From Steroidobacteraceae bacterium (lineage in GTDB: Bacteria > Pseudomonadota > Gammaproteobacteria > Steroidobacterales > Steroidobacteraceae), in assembly GCA_019634895.1 (NCBI GenBank), contig JAHCAM010000002.1, positions 62,001-126,000 of the forward strand: a stretch of DNA of 64,000 nt, given 5' to 3'. Positions 54,695 through 63,064 of the stretch are shown here, in pieces; the stretch's first letter is position 1, and each line of letters opens with the position of its first letter. A program made the position numbers and the translations under genes. The notes beneath the pieces were generated by a model, which was not told where the DNA came from, made no database searches, and saw nothing but the letters and a program-made list of their open reading frames with translations.

Positions 54695-54733
54695 AAACTT
54701 CGGGCGGCCCGCGCCTGCGCGAGCCGCCACCGA

Positions 54734-55048
54734 TCAGTTGCCCAGGTGCTGGCCGCGCACCAGTGCCGACTCGACGCGCTCGCGCATGGCCTTGAGCCGC
54801 GCGGCCAGGTCGGAATCGGCGCCCTCGTCGCGGCCCTTGGCCTGGAGCAGTTCGTTGACGATGTTCAGGGCGGCCATCACCGCGATCCGGTCGAGTCCCA
54901 CGACCTTGCCGCTGTCGCGGATCTCGCGCATCTTGCGGTTCAGGTACTCGGCGGAATCCAGCAGGGCCGCGCGCTCCTCCATCGGGCAGGCCACGTGGTA
55001 CTCCTTCTCGAGTATCCGCACGCTGACCCGGGAGAGGTCCGCGCTCAT
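54734..55048 (-). CDS. zapA: Cell division protein ZapA
   Basis: A 104-residue coiled-coil protein that bundles FtsZ filaments. It shows LSRVSVRILEKEYHVACP, LLDSAEYLNRKMREIRDSGKVVGLDRIAVMAALNIVNELL. It overlaps the upstream ZapB-like gene by four bases and is followed by 6S RNA. Confidence 0.95.
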   Translation of the reverse strand: MSADLSRVSVRILEKEYHVACPMEERAALLDSAEYLNRKMREIRDSGKVVGLDRIAVMAALNIVNELLQAKGRDEGADSDLAARLKAMRERVESALVRGQHLGN

Positions 55049-55275
55049 GCGCCGCTCTCCATCGCCTTGAGCCGGCCGATCATCGCCTCGACACGCGCCC
55101 GCACCTGCTCGTTCTTCTGCATCAGCGCCGCGCGCTCGGCCGAGAGCGTGTCCTGGCGCTGGCGCAGGGCGCGGTTCTCCTCCTTGAGCTGGGCCACGAC
55201 CCCGACCAGCTCGTCGAGCCGGCGCTCGAGCCGCTTCAGCTCGCGCTCCAGGCCGGGTTTTGCGCTGTCGTCCAT
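55045..55275 (-). CDS. ZapB-like coiled-coil protein (TIGR02449 type)
   Basis: A 76-residue protein, nearly all heptad-like coiled coil (ERELKRLERRLDELVGVVAQLKEENRALRQ in two parts). It lies immediately before zapA, where such proteins work with ZapA in division. The ATG at 55275 is preferred; the frame stays open far upstream, but that is an antisense shadow of pepP. Confidence 0.85.
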   Translation of the reverse strand: MDDSAKPGLERELKRLERRLDELVGVVAQLKEENRALRQRQDTLSAERAALMQKNEQVRARVEAMIGRLKAMESGA

Positions 55276-55370
55276 GCGGGCATTATGGAACCGCGTCGCG
55301 AAGCGGGTCAACGCGGCACCGCGCCGGCCGGCGACTGCCCAGCGGCTGCATTTGCTGCTACCGTCTGGCC

Positions 55371-55925
55371 GTGACGCACAGCGAGTTCCAGGCCGCGCTC
55401 GGACGCATGCGCGCCCCGATCGGGGCTTCCGAGGCGCACGGCTGGCTTTGTGGCGCGCTCTGCGTGCGGGCCGATTATGGCGCGCCGCAGTGGCTGGCCG
55501 AGCTGGCCAGGGACGCCGGGCCAGGGGTCCCGCCGGCAGCGACGGAGCCGGCGGTCGAGGCGCTCTACGGGGAGACGCTGGAATCGCTCCAGTCGCCGGA
55601 CTTCGAGTTGACGCCGTTGCTGCCTGACGACGCCGCCGCGCTCGGCGAACGCGTCGAGTCGCTCGCGTCCTGGTGCGCCGGCTTCCTCTACGGCATCGGC
55701 ACGGCGGGCGCCGGCGAATCGTACATGCGCCATGGCGATGTCGGCGAGATCCTGGGCGACCTCGCCGAGATCTCGCGGGCCGGCCTCGCGCCCGGCGGCG
55801 AGTCGGAGGCTGCGGAGGCGGATTTCGCCCAGCTCTGCGAGTTCGTGCGCGCCGGCGCGCAGCTCGCCTGGGACGAGTTGCGCGACCTGCGCGCGGCGGC
55901 GCCTGCGGCCGCTTCGGTACACTGA
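55371..55925 (+). CDS. ygfB: YgfB/UPF0149 family protein
   Basis: A 184-residue, acidic, mostly helical cytoplasmic protein, first gene of ygfB-pepP-ubiH-ubiI. It shows GASEAHGWLCGALC and SLASWCAGFLYGIGTAG. In Pseudomonas YgfB affects beta-lactam resistance through AlpA. The start is a GTG at 55371 that gives the family N-terminus; it is divergent from the ZapB-like gene. Confidence 0.9.
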   Translation: MTHSEFQAALGRMRAPIGASEAHGWLCGALCVRADYGAPQWLAELARDAGPGVPPAATEPAVEALYGETLESLQSPDFELTPLLPDDAAALGERVESLASWCAGFLYGIGTAGAGESYMRHGDVGEILGDLAEISRAGLAPGGESEAAEADFAQLCEFVRAGAQLAWDELRDLRAAAPAAASVH

Positions 55926-55932
55926 GGGTCGG

Positions 55933-57240
55933 ATGAAGAGCGACGAGTTTGCGCGCCGCCGGCGCCAGTTGATGCGGCTCATGGGCAAGGACGCGATCGC
56001 GATCCTGCCGGCTGCCCCGGTGCGCATGCGCAACAACGACGTCGAGTATTTCTACCGCCCGGACAGCGACTTCTACTACCTGACCGGCTTTGCCGAGCCC
56101 GAGGCGGTCGCGGCCCTGATGCCCGGCCGCCCGCAGGGCGAGTTCGTGCTGTTCGTGCGCGACCGCGACCCGGCACGCGAGGCCTGGGACGGTGCCCGTG
56201 CCGGTCCCGACGGCGCGGTCAGGGACTACGGCGCCGACGACGCCTTCCCCGTGGGCGACATCGACGAGATCCTGCCGGGGCTGATGGAGCGCTGCTCGCG
56301 GGTCTACTACACGGTGGGCGCGCATCCCGAATTCGACAAGCGCGTCATCGGCTGGGTCAACCGGCTGCGCTCGCAGGCGAAGCAGGGCCTGCACACGCCG
56401 CACGAGTTCGTGGCGCTCGACCACCCGCTGCACGAGATGCGCCTGTTCAAGAGCCGCGCCGAGCTCGCCACCATGCGCCGCGCGGCGCAGATCGCCTGCG
56501 CCGCGCATCGCCGGGCGCTGGCGGCGACCGCGCCGGGGCGCATGGAATACGAGGTGATGGCCGAGATCCTGCACGAGTTCCACCGCCGCCGCGCCGACGT
56601 CTCCTACCACCCGATCGTCGGCAGCGGCCCGAATTCCTGCGTGCTGCACTACCGCGACAACCACCGGCAGATGAAGGACGGCGAACTGCTGCTGATCGAC
56701 GCCGGCTGCGAGTACCAGTACTACGCCTCGGACGTGACCCGCACGCTGCCGGTCGGCGGCCGCTACCGGCCGCGCCAGCGCGCGGTCTATGAGATCGTGC
56801 TGGAGGCCAACCGCGCGGCGGTCGCCAAGGTAAGGGCGGGCAACCACTGGAACGACCCGCACGATGCGGCGGTGCGCGTCATCACCCAGGGGCTGCGCCG
56901 GATCGGCCTGCTGAAGGGCAGCCTGCCGAAGCTCATCAAGGACGGCGCCTACCGCAAGTTCTTCATGCACCGCACCGGGCACTGGCTCGGCATGGACGTG
57001 CACGACGTCGGCGAATACAAGGTCGGCGAGCAATGGCGGCTGCTGGAGCCGGGCATGGTCACGACCATCGAGCCCGGCATCTACATCGCGCCGGGCACGC
57101 CGGGCGTGCGCCGGGAATGGTGGGGCATCGGCGTGCGGCTCGAGGACGACGTCGCAGTCCGCGCCGACGATCCGGAAGTGCTTACCGAGGCGATGCCGAA
57201 GGATCCCGACGAGATCGAGCGGCTGATGGCGGCGGCATGA
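55933..57240 (+). CDS. pepP: Xaa-Pro aminopeptidase P
   Basis: M24 metallopeptidase that removes the residue before an N-terminal-penultimate proline, 435 residues (E. coli 441). The N-terminal domain has NNDVEYFYRPDSDFYYLTGF. Metal ligands are in LLIDAGCEYQYYASDVTRT, FFMHRTGHWLGMDVHDVG, MVTTIEPGIYI and GIGVRLEDDV. It begins eight bases after ygfB with a GAGG ribosome-binding site. Confidence 0.96.
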   Translation: MKSDEFARRRRQLMRLMGKDAIAILPAAPVRMRNNDVEYFYRPDSDFYYLTGFAEPEAVAALMPGRPQGEFVLFVRDRDPAREAWDGARAGPDGAVRDYGADDAFPVGDIDEILPGLMERCSRVYYTVGAHPEFDKRVIGWVNRLRSQAKQGLHTPHEFVALDHPLHEMRLFKSRAELATMRRAAQIACAAHRRALAATAPGRMEYEVMAEILHEFHRRRADVSYHPIVGSGPNSCVLHYRDNHRQMKDGELLLIDAGCEYQYYASDVTRTLPVGGRYRPRQRAVYEIVLEANRAAVAKVRAGNHWNDPHDAAVRVITQGLRRIGLLKGSLPKLIKDGAYRKFFMHRTGHWLGMDVHDVGEYKVGEQWRLLEPGMVTTIEPGIYIAPGTPGVRREWWGIGVRLEDDVAVRADDPEVLTEAMPKDPDEIERLMAAA

Positions 57241-57366
57241 GCCTGCGCGCATTGCCGGGGCAGCCGGAATCCCTGCTCGCTCGCGCCGCCGGAACCTACG
57301 CGCTCGCCCGCAGGATTCCAGATGCCTGCGGCGCGCGGTCAATGGCGACGCGGCCGGCGCGCGCGG

Positions 57367-57434
57367 GGCGGCGGGTTCCTCGCGAGCAAGCTCGTAAGTT
57401 CGGGCGGAGCTTGCGAGCGAGCGACCCCGCCGGC
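57367..57434. repeat. Imperfect palindrome between pepP and ubiH
   Basis: Inner arms 57379-57393 and 57407-57421 pair as CTCGC-xx-GCAAGCTC with two central mismatches, around a 13-base loop. Outer arms (57367-57378 and 57423-57434) add about ten more pairs. The whole is a REP-like 68-base palindrome in the 235-base pepP-ubiH gap. No T tract follows. Confidence 0.65.
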
Positions 57435-57475
57435 TCCCGCGCGTGCCGGGCGCGACCGTCATCGAGGGTGTACCC

Positions 57476-58717
57476 ATGAGCGCAGGGGCGGGCATCCATT
57501 GCGACGTCGCGATCGCCGGTGGCGGCATGGTCGGCCTGTCGCTGGCCGCGGCGCTCGCGCCGCTGCCGCTCGCGGTCGTGGTGATCGAGCCCGTGGCGCC
57601 GGACGCAAGTTCGCAGCCGAGCTTCGATGCGCGCACGACGGCGCTGTCGGCCGGCAGCCGCCGGGTGCTGGAAGGCATCGGTGTCTGGGACGGCATCCGC
57701 GCCGCGGCGACGCCGATCCGGCGCATCCACGTCTCCGAACGCGGCAGCTTCGGCTTCGCGCGCCTGACCGCCGAAGAGCAGGGCATTGCGGCCCTCGGCT
57801 ACACGATCGAGAACCGGCTGCTCGGCCGGGCGCTGCGCGAGCGCTGCGCGCGCATCGACCGGCTGACCCTGGTCGCGGCGCGCGCGCAAGGAGTTGCCGC
57901 GGACGCGACCGGCCTGCGGCTCGCGACCGACCGCGGCGACGGCATCGTCGCCCGCCTGGTGGTCGCCGCGGATGGCGCGGAGTCGGCCGTGCGCCGGGCG
58001 CTGGGGATCGCGGCCACGAGTTCCGACTATGGCCAGCATGCCGTGATCGCGCACGTGGATACGGAGCGCTTCCACGACTACACGGCCTACGAGCGCTTCA
58101 CGCCGCAGGGTCCGATCGCGGTGCTGCCGATCGGCGAGGGCCGCTCGGCGGTGGTCTGGACGCTGGCACCGGAGGCGGCGGAGCGCGCGCTCGGGCTCGA
58201 CGACCAGACATTCATCGCGGAACTGCAGCAGGCCTTCGGGTCGCGGCTCGGGCGCATCACTCGGGTCGGCCGCCGCCAGGCGTATCCGCTGTCGCTGACG
58301 CGCTCGGAGCGGCTCACGGCAGCGCGCGCCGTCGTCCTCGGCAACGCGGCCCAGGGCCTGCATCCGGTCGCCGGGCAGGGCTTCAACCTCGGATTGCGCG
58401 ACGTGGCGGCACTCGCGGAACTGCTGGCGGAGGATTGCGCCGCGCGGGGCGCCGCCGCCGACCCCGGTTCCGCGCCCCTGCTCGAGCGCTACGCGGCGTG
58501 GCGGCAGCCGGACCGCGAGGCCGTGATCCGCTTCACCGACTCACTGGTGCGCGGTTTCGGCATGCCGCTCGCACCGCTGCGCGCGCTGCGCGCGACGGGA
58601 CTGCTCGCCTTCGACCTGCTGCGCCCCGTGAAGCATGAGTTCGCGCGGCGCACGATGGGGCTCGCGGGCCGGCAGCCGCGGCTGGTGCGCGGCCTGCCGC
58701 TGGTCGCCCGCGCATGA
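57476..58717 (+). CDS. ubiH: 2-octaprenyl-6-methoxyphenol hydroxylase
   Basis: FAD monooxygenase for a ring hydroxylation in ubiquinone synthesis, 413 residues. The nucleotide site is CDVAIAGGGMVGLSLA; the second FAD motif VVAADGAESAVRRALGI and the C-terminal VLGNAAQGLHPVAGQGFNLGLRD, with NAA in place of GDA, mark the UbiH branch. The ATG at 57476 is best. It overlaps the next hydroxylase by four bases. Confidence 0.94.
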   Translation: MSAGAGIHCDVAIAGGGMVGLSLAAALAPLPLAVVVIEPVAPDASSQPSFDARTTALSAGSRRVLEGIGVWDGIRAAATPIRRIHVSERGSFGFARLTAEEQGIAALGYTIENRLLGRALRERCARIDRLTLVAARAQGVAADATGLRLATDRGDGIVARLVVAADGAESAVRRALGIAATSSDYGQHAVIAHVDTERFHDYTAYERFTPQGPIAVLPIGEGRSAVVWTLAPEAAERALGLDDQTFIAELQQAFGSRLGRITRVGRRQAYPLSLTRSERLTAARAVVLGNAAQGLHPVAGQGFNLGLRDVAALAELLAEDCAARGAAADPGSAPLLERYAAWRQPDREAVIRFTDSLVRGFGMPLAPLRALRATGLLAFDLLRPVKHEFARRTMGLAGRQPRLVRGLPLVARA

Positions 58718-59949
58718 AACGCGACTTCGACCTGGTCGTGGTCGGCGGCGCGATGGCGGGCGCCGGTGTCGCGGCACTTGCCGCCGCGGATGCGCGCACC
58801 CAGGGCATGCGGATCGCGCTGCTGGAGCCGAAGCCGGCAACCGCCCCGGGGCCCGGCGAACCACTGGACCTGCGCGTCTCGGCGCTGTCACACGCCTCCC
58901 GTCAGCTGCTCGCGACGACCGGCTCCTGGGCCGCGGTCGAGGCACGCGGCGCCGCCGCCTACCAGCGCATGGTCATCTGGGAGGAACGCGGCGATCCCGC
59001 CGGGGGCGACGCGCTGGTTTTCGACGCGGCCGAGCTGGGCGAGCCGGACCTCGGCTGCATCGCCGAGAACCGCGCAGTCCAGGCGGCACTGACGGAATCC
59101 GCGGCCGGGCACGGCGTCGTGCTGCTGCGCGCCGGTCTCGCGACGGTCACTGCGGGCAGCGACGCGATCCGCATCGCCACCGACGATGGCCGCGAGTACC
59201 GCGCGGGCCTCGTCGTGGGCGCAGACGGCGCCGGGTCCGCGGTGCGTACGCAAGCGGGCATCGACGTGCGCGCGACCGACTACGGCCAGCGCGCGGTGGT
59301 CACCCACCTGCGCCCGGAGCACCCGCACGCCGACACCGCCTACCAGCGCTTCCTCGACACCGGACCGCTCGCGCTGCTGCCGCTCGCGGACGGGCAGGTG
59401 TCGCTGGTCTGGTCCACGACGCCGGAGCTGGCGGACGAGCTCCTGCGCGCCGACGAGGCGCAGTTTTCCGGACGCGTGACCGTGGCGTCGGCCGGCGTGC
59501 TCGGCCGGCTCGAGGCCGCGGCCCCGCGCGCCTCGTTTCCGCTGCGGCTCCTGCATGCGCGCCGCTATGCCGCCGAGCGCATCGCGCTGGTCGGCGACGC
59601 GGCGCACACCGTGCACCCGCTCGCGGGGCAGGGCATCAACCTCGCCTTCCTCGACGCGGCGGCGCTGGTGGACGTGCTCGGCGACGCGCTTGCGGCCGGC
59701 GACGACCCCGGCGAGCTGCGCGTGCTGCGGCGCTACGAGCGCTGGCGCCGGGCCGAGGCCCTGCCGGCCATCGCGCTGCTGGACGGCCTGCAGCGGCTGT
59801 TCTCCGGCGGCGACGAGCTCAAGTCGCGGCTGCGCCGCGGCGGCCTCGGGCTGGTGCAGTCCGCGCGTCCGGTCAAGCGCCTGCTGATGCAGCGTGCGCT
59901 CGGCATCGCGGGCGAGGTGCCGGCATCGCTGCGCCGGGCGCCCTCATGA
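58714..59949 (+). CDS. ubiI: UbiH/UbiI-family FAD hydroxylase (VisC type)
   Basis: A 411-residue paralogue of the preceding enzyme. The FAD motifs are DLVVVGGAMAGAGVA, VGADGAGSAVRTQAGI and ALVGDAAHTVHPLAGQGINLAFLDAA. In the conserved pepP-ubiH-visC order this gene is UbiI, the C5 hydroxylase of ubiquinone synthesis; UbiF/UbiM-like activity cannot be excluded, but coq7 in this window should cover the UbiF step. Its stop overlaps the MHS transporter end by six bases. Confidence 0.88.
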   Translation: MKRDFDLVVVGGAMAGAGVAALAAADARTQGMRIALLEPKPATAPGPGEPLDLRVSALSHASRQLLATTGSWAAVEARGAAAYQRMVIWEERGDPAGGDALVFDAAELGEPDLGCIAENRAVQAALTESAAGHGVVLLRAGLATVTAGSDAIRIATDDGREYRAGLVVGADGAGSAVRTQAGIDVRATDYGQRAVVTHLRPEHPHADTAYQRFLDTGPLALLPLADGQVSLVWSTTPELADELLRADEAQFSGRVTVASAGVLGRLEAAAPRASFPLRLLHARRYAAERIALVGDAAHTVHPLAGQGINLAFLDAAALVDVLGDALAAGDDPGELRVLRRYERWRRAEALPAIALLDGLQRLFSGGDELKSRLRRGGLGLVQSARPVKRLLMQRALGIAGEVPASLRRAPS

Positions 59950-61512
59950 CCTGAGATCGACGTCCTTGGTCTCGCGCAGGTACAGCAGGCCGATGACGCC
60001 GGTCATCGCCGCGATCGCGATCGGGTACCACAGGCCGTAGTAGATGTTGCCGGTCACGACCACGAGGGCGGCCGCGAGGAACGGCAGGAAGCCGCCGAAC
60101 CAGCCGTTGCCGATGTGGTACGGCAGGCTCATGGACGAGTAGCGGATGCGGGTCGGGAACAGTTCCACCAGGAACGCGGCGATCGGTCCGTACACCATGG
60201 TCACGTAGATCATCAGCAGCGTCAGCAGCGCAACCGTCGCCACCCGGTTGACCCGCGCCGGATCCGCGGCACCCGGATAGCCGGCGGCATCCAGCGCCGC
60301 GCGGTAAGCGTCCGCGTCGAAGCCCTCGAGGCGGGTGCCGGCAATGGTCGTCACCACGTCGTGGCCGGCCTCGGCCGGCCGCTGCTGGTAGCTGACGCCG
60401 GCCTTGGTCAGGAAGTCGCGCGCCTGGTCGCAGGGCGTCGCCGGCTTCGCGAAGATGCGGAAATGGCAGTCGCGCGCCGCCACTGCGACCGCGGCGCGCT
60501 CCTCGAACTCGGCGAGGGCCGGGTTCACGGCATGCGTGAGGCCGTGGAAGATCGGGATGAAGGTCAGCGCCGCGAGCAGGCAGCCGGCGACCATGATCCG
60601 CTTGCGGCCGATGCGGTCGCTGAGCTTGCCGAAGACGACGAAGAACGGCGTGCCGATCACGAGCGCGATGGCGATCAGCACGTAGGAGCTCTGGAAGTCG
60701 AGCTTCAGCGTGTTCTGCAGGAAGAACAGCGCGTAGAACTGACCCGTGTACCAGACCACGCCCTGGCCCGCGGTAGCGCCGAGCAGCGCCAGCAGCACGA
60801 TGCGGGCGTTGCCCCAGCGGGCGAAGCTTTCGGTGAGCGGCGCGTGCGACAGCCGGCCCTCCGCCTTCATTTCCGCGAACACCGGGGACTCTTCCAGCTT
60901 CAGGCGGATGTACACCGAGATGCCGAGCAGCACCACCGAGAGCAGGAACGGCAGCCGCCAGCCCCAGGCCTTGAACGCCTCCTCGCCGAATCCCAGCCGG
61001 CACGCCAGGATCACCGCCAGCGACAGGAAGAAGCCGAGCGTGGCGGTGGTCTGGATCCAGCTGGTGTAGTAGCCGCGCCGACCCTGCGGCGCGTGCTCCG
61101 CCACGTAGGTGGCCGCGCCGCCGTACTCGCCGCCGAGCGCGAGTCCCTGCGCGAGCCGCAGCGTGACCAGCAGGATCGGGGCCCAGATGCCGATCTGGGC
61201 ATAGGTCGGCAGCACGCCGACCAGCGCGGTGGCGATGCCCATGACCACGATCGTGATCAGGAAGGTGTACTTGCGGCCGATCCGGTCGCCGATGCGCCCG
61301 AACAGCAGCGCGCCCAGCGGGCGCACCGCGAAGCCGGCGCCGAAGGTCGCGAGGCTGGCGAGGAAGGCCGCGGTCTCGTTGCCGGGCGGGAAGAACAGCG
61401 CGGAGAAGAACACGGCCAGCGTGCCGTACAGGTAGAAGTCGTACCACTCGAACACGGTGCCGAGCGACGAGGCGAAGATCACCCGCCGATGCGCTGCATC
61501 GATGCCATTCAC
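59944..61512 (-). CDS. MHS-family MFS transporter with long loop insertion
   Basis: A 522-residue 12-helix transporter of the metabolite:H+ symporter family (KgtP, ShiA, ProP relatives): SSLGTVFEWYDFYLYGTL in helix 1, GRIGDRIGRK, and RLAQGLALGGEYGGAATYVAEHAP. Between about residues 335 and 430 an insertion of some 85 residues with two Cys separates helices 8-9 from helix 10; it should face the periplasm if the topology is standard. The substrate is unknown. It is the last gene of the ispG-phhB-transporter run, overlapping phhB by four bases. Confidence 0.88.
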   Translation of the reverse strand: MNGIDAAHRRVIFASSLGTVFEWYDFYLYGTLAVFFSALFFPPGNETAAFLASLATFGAGFAVRPLGALLFGRIGDRIGRKYTFLITIVVMGIATALVGVLPTYAQIGIWAPILLVTLRLAQGLALGGEYGGAATYVAEHAPQGRRGYYTSWIQTTATLGFFLSLAVILACRLGFGEEAFKAWGWRLPFLLSVVLLGISVYIRLKLEESPVFAEMKAEGRLSHAPLTESFARWGNARIVLLALLGATAGQGVVWYTGQFYALFFLQNTLKLDFQSSYVLIAIALVIGTPFFVVFGKLSDRIGRKRIMVAGCLLAALTFIPIFHGLTHAVNPALAEFEERAAVAVAARDCHFRIFAKPATPCDQARDFLTKAGVSYQQRPAEAGHDVVTTIAGTRLEGFDADAYRAALDAAGYPGAADPARVNRVATVALLTLLMIYVTMVYGPIAAFLVELFPTRIRYSSMSLPYHIGNGWFGGFLPFLAAALVVVTGNIYYGLWYPIAIAAMTGVIGLLYLRETKDVDLRS

Positions 61513-61841
61513 ACCAGCGCGTCCGCCTTCGCCGCGCAGATGAAGTCGTTGTCGGAGAGCCCCTGGATCGCGTGCGTGGACCAGCGCATGCGGCAGTAGT
61601 TGTAGCCGACCTCCAGGTCCGGGTGGTGGTCCTCGGCATTGGCGACGTGCGCGAGCGCATTCACGAAGCTCATGGTGTGCCAGAAGTCCGGGAACTTCAG
61701 CTCGCGCCGGATCGCACGGCCGTCCTCGACGAGCTTCCAGTCCGGGTGCAGCAGCTTCATGAGCCCCGCGGCCGCGGCCGCATCCAGCGGGCGGACGCCG
61801 CCTTCGCAGGGCTTGCAGCGGCGTTCCTTGAGCGCTTCCAT
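61509..61841 (-). CDS. phhB: Pterin-4a-carbinolamine dehydratase
   Basis: A 110-residue enzyme that recycles the pterin cofactor of aromatic amino-acid hydroxylases. It has the family site FWHTMSFVNALAHVANAEDHHPDLEVGYNYCRMRWSTHAIQGLS in pieces EDHHPDL and WSTHAIQGL. Phenylalanine hydroxylase is not in this window. Its ATG overlaps the ispG stop by one base. Confidence 0.94.
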   Translation of the reverse strand: MEALKERRCKPCEGGVRPLDAAAAAGLMKLLHPDWKLVEDGRAIRRELKFPDFWHTMSFVNALAHVANAEDHHPDLEVGYNYCRMRWSTHAIQGLSDNDFICAAKADALV

Positions 61842-63064
61842 CAGGCCTCCCGGCGCGGATAGTGCCGCGCGACGTAGCGTTCCACCAGTTCCTGGAATTC
61901 CTCGGCGATGCGCTCGCCCTTGAGCGTCACGGTCTTCTCGCCGTCCTCGTACACCGGCGCGACCGGGCGTTCGCCGGTGCCCGGCAGGCTGATGCCGATG
62001 TTGGCGTGCTTGCTTTCGCCCGGGCCGTTGACCACGCAGCCCATGACCGCGACCGTCATGGTCTCGGCGCCGACGTAGTCGCGCCGCCACTCCGGCATGC
62101 GCCCGCGCACGTGGTCCTGGATGCGCTGCGCCAGTTCCTGGAAATAGCTGCTGGTCGTGCGGCCGCAGCCCGGGCAGGCGACCACGCGCGGCGCGAAGGC
62201 GCGGAGCCCGAGGCTCTGCAGGATTTCCTGCGCGACGCGCACCTCCTGGCGGCGGTCGCCGCCGGGCTCGGGCGTCAGCGACACGCGGATGGTGTCGCCG
62301 ATGCCTTCCTGCAGCAGCACGGCGATGGCCGCGGTCGAGGACACGATGCCCTTGGCGCCCATGCCGGCCTCGGTGAGGCCGAGGTGCAGCGGGTACTGCG
62401 AGCGCGCCGCCAGCGCGCGGTAGATCCCGATCAGGTCCTGCACGCCGCTGACCTTGGCGCTGATGACGATGCGTTCATGCGGCAGCCCGAGCTGCTCCGC
62501 CCGCGCGGCGCTGCCGAGGGCCGACTGCACGGTCGCCTCGCGCAGCACCTCGAGCGCATCCGCGGGTTCCGCCAGCTTCGAGTTCTCGTCCATCAGGCGG
62601 GTGAGCAGGTCCTGGTCGAGGCTGCCCCAGTTGACGCCGATGCGCACCGGCTTGCCGTGGCGGCAGGCGGTCTCGACCATGGCCGCGAACTGCGGGTCAC
62701 GCTTGCTGCCGCGGCCGACGTTGCCAGGGTTGATGCGGTACTTGGCCAGCGTCTCCGCGCAGGCCGGGTGTGCGGCCAGCAGCTTGTGGCCGTTGAAGTG
62801 GAAGTCGCCCACCAGCGGCACGTCGCAGCCTGCGGCGGCGAGGCGGTCGCGGATGTGCGGCACCGCCGCCGCGGCCTCGTCGGTGTTGACCGTGACGCGC
62901 ACGACTTCGGAGCCGGCCTCCGCGAGCTCGCGCACCTGGCGCGCAGTCGCCTCCACGTCGGCCGTGTCGGTGTTGGTCATGGACTGCACCACCACCGGGG
63001 CGCCGCCACCCACGGTGACGGCGCCGATGCGGACCGCGACCGTTTTGCGCCGCTGCCCGATCAA
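61841..63064 (-). CDS. ispG: 4-hydroxy-3-methylbut-2-en-1-yl diphosphate synthase (flavodoxin)
   Basis: [4Fe-4S] enzyme of the MEP isoprenoid pathway, 407 residues. TIM-barrel part: [22 protein letters not shown]; cluster part: CPGCGRT and [10 protein letters not shown]. The start is a TTG at 63064 that overlaps the stop of the upstream DUF885 gene; no ATG gives a full N-terminus. Confidence 0.96.
   Translation of the reverse strand: MIGQRRKTVAVRIGAVTVGGGAPVVVQSMTNTDTADVEATARQVRELAEAGSEVVRVTVNTDEAAAAVPHIRDRLAAAGCDVPLVGDFHFNGHKLLAAHPACAETLAKYRINPGNVGRGSKRDPQFAAMVETACRHGKPVRIGVNWGSLDQDLLTRLMDENSKLAEPADALEVLREATVQSALGSAARAEQLGLPHERIVISAKVSGVQDLIGIYRALAARSQYPLHLGLTEAGMGAKGIVSSTAAIAVLLQEGIGDTIRVSLTPEPGGDRRQEVRVAQEILQSLGLRAFAPRVVACPGCGRTTSSYFQELAQRIQDHVRGRMPEWRRDYVGAETMTVAVMGCVVNGPGESKHANIGISLPGTGERPVAPVYEDGEKTVTLKGERIAEEFQELVERYVARHYPRREA

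Noticed and set aside
57237..57479. An 80-codon frame starting ATGA on the pepP stop and running through the palindrome into ubiH
   Set aside because: The product is low-complexity Arg/Ala/Pro, reads through a palindromic repeat, and has no recognisable feature. Possible but not supported.
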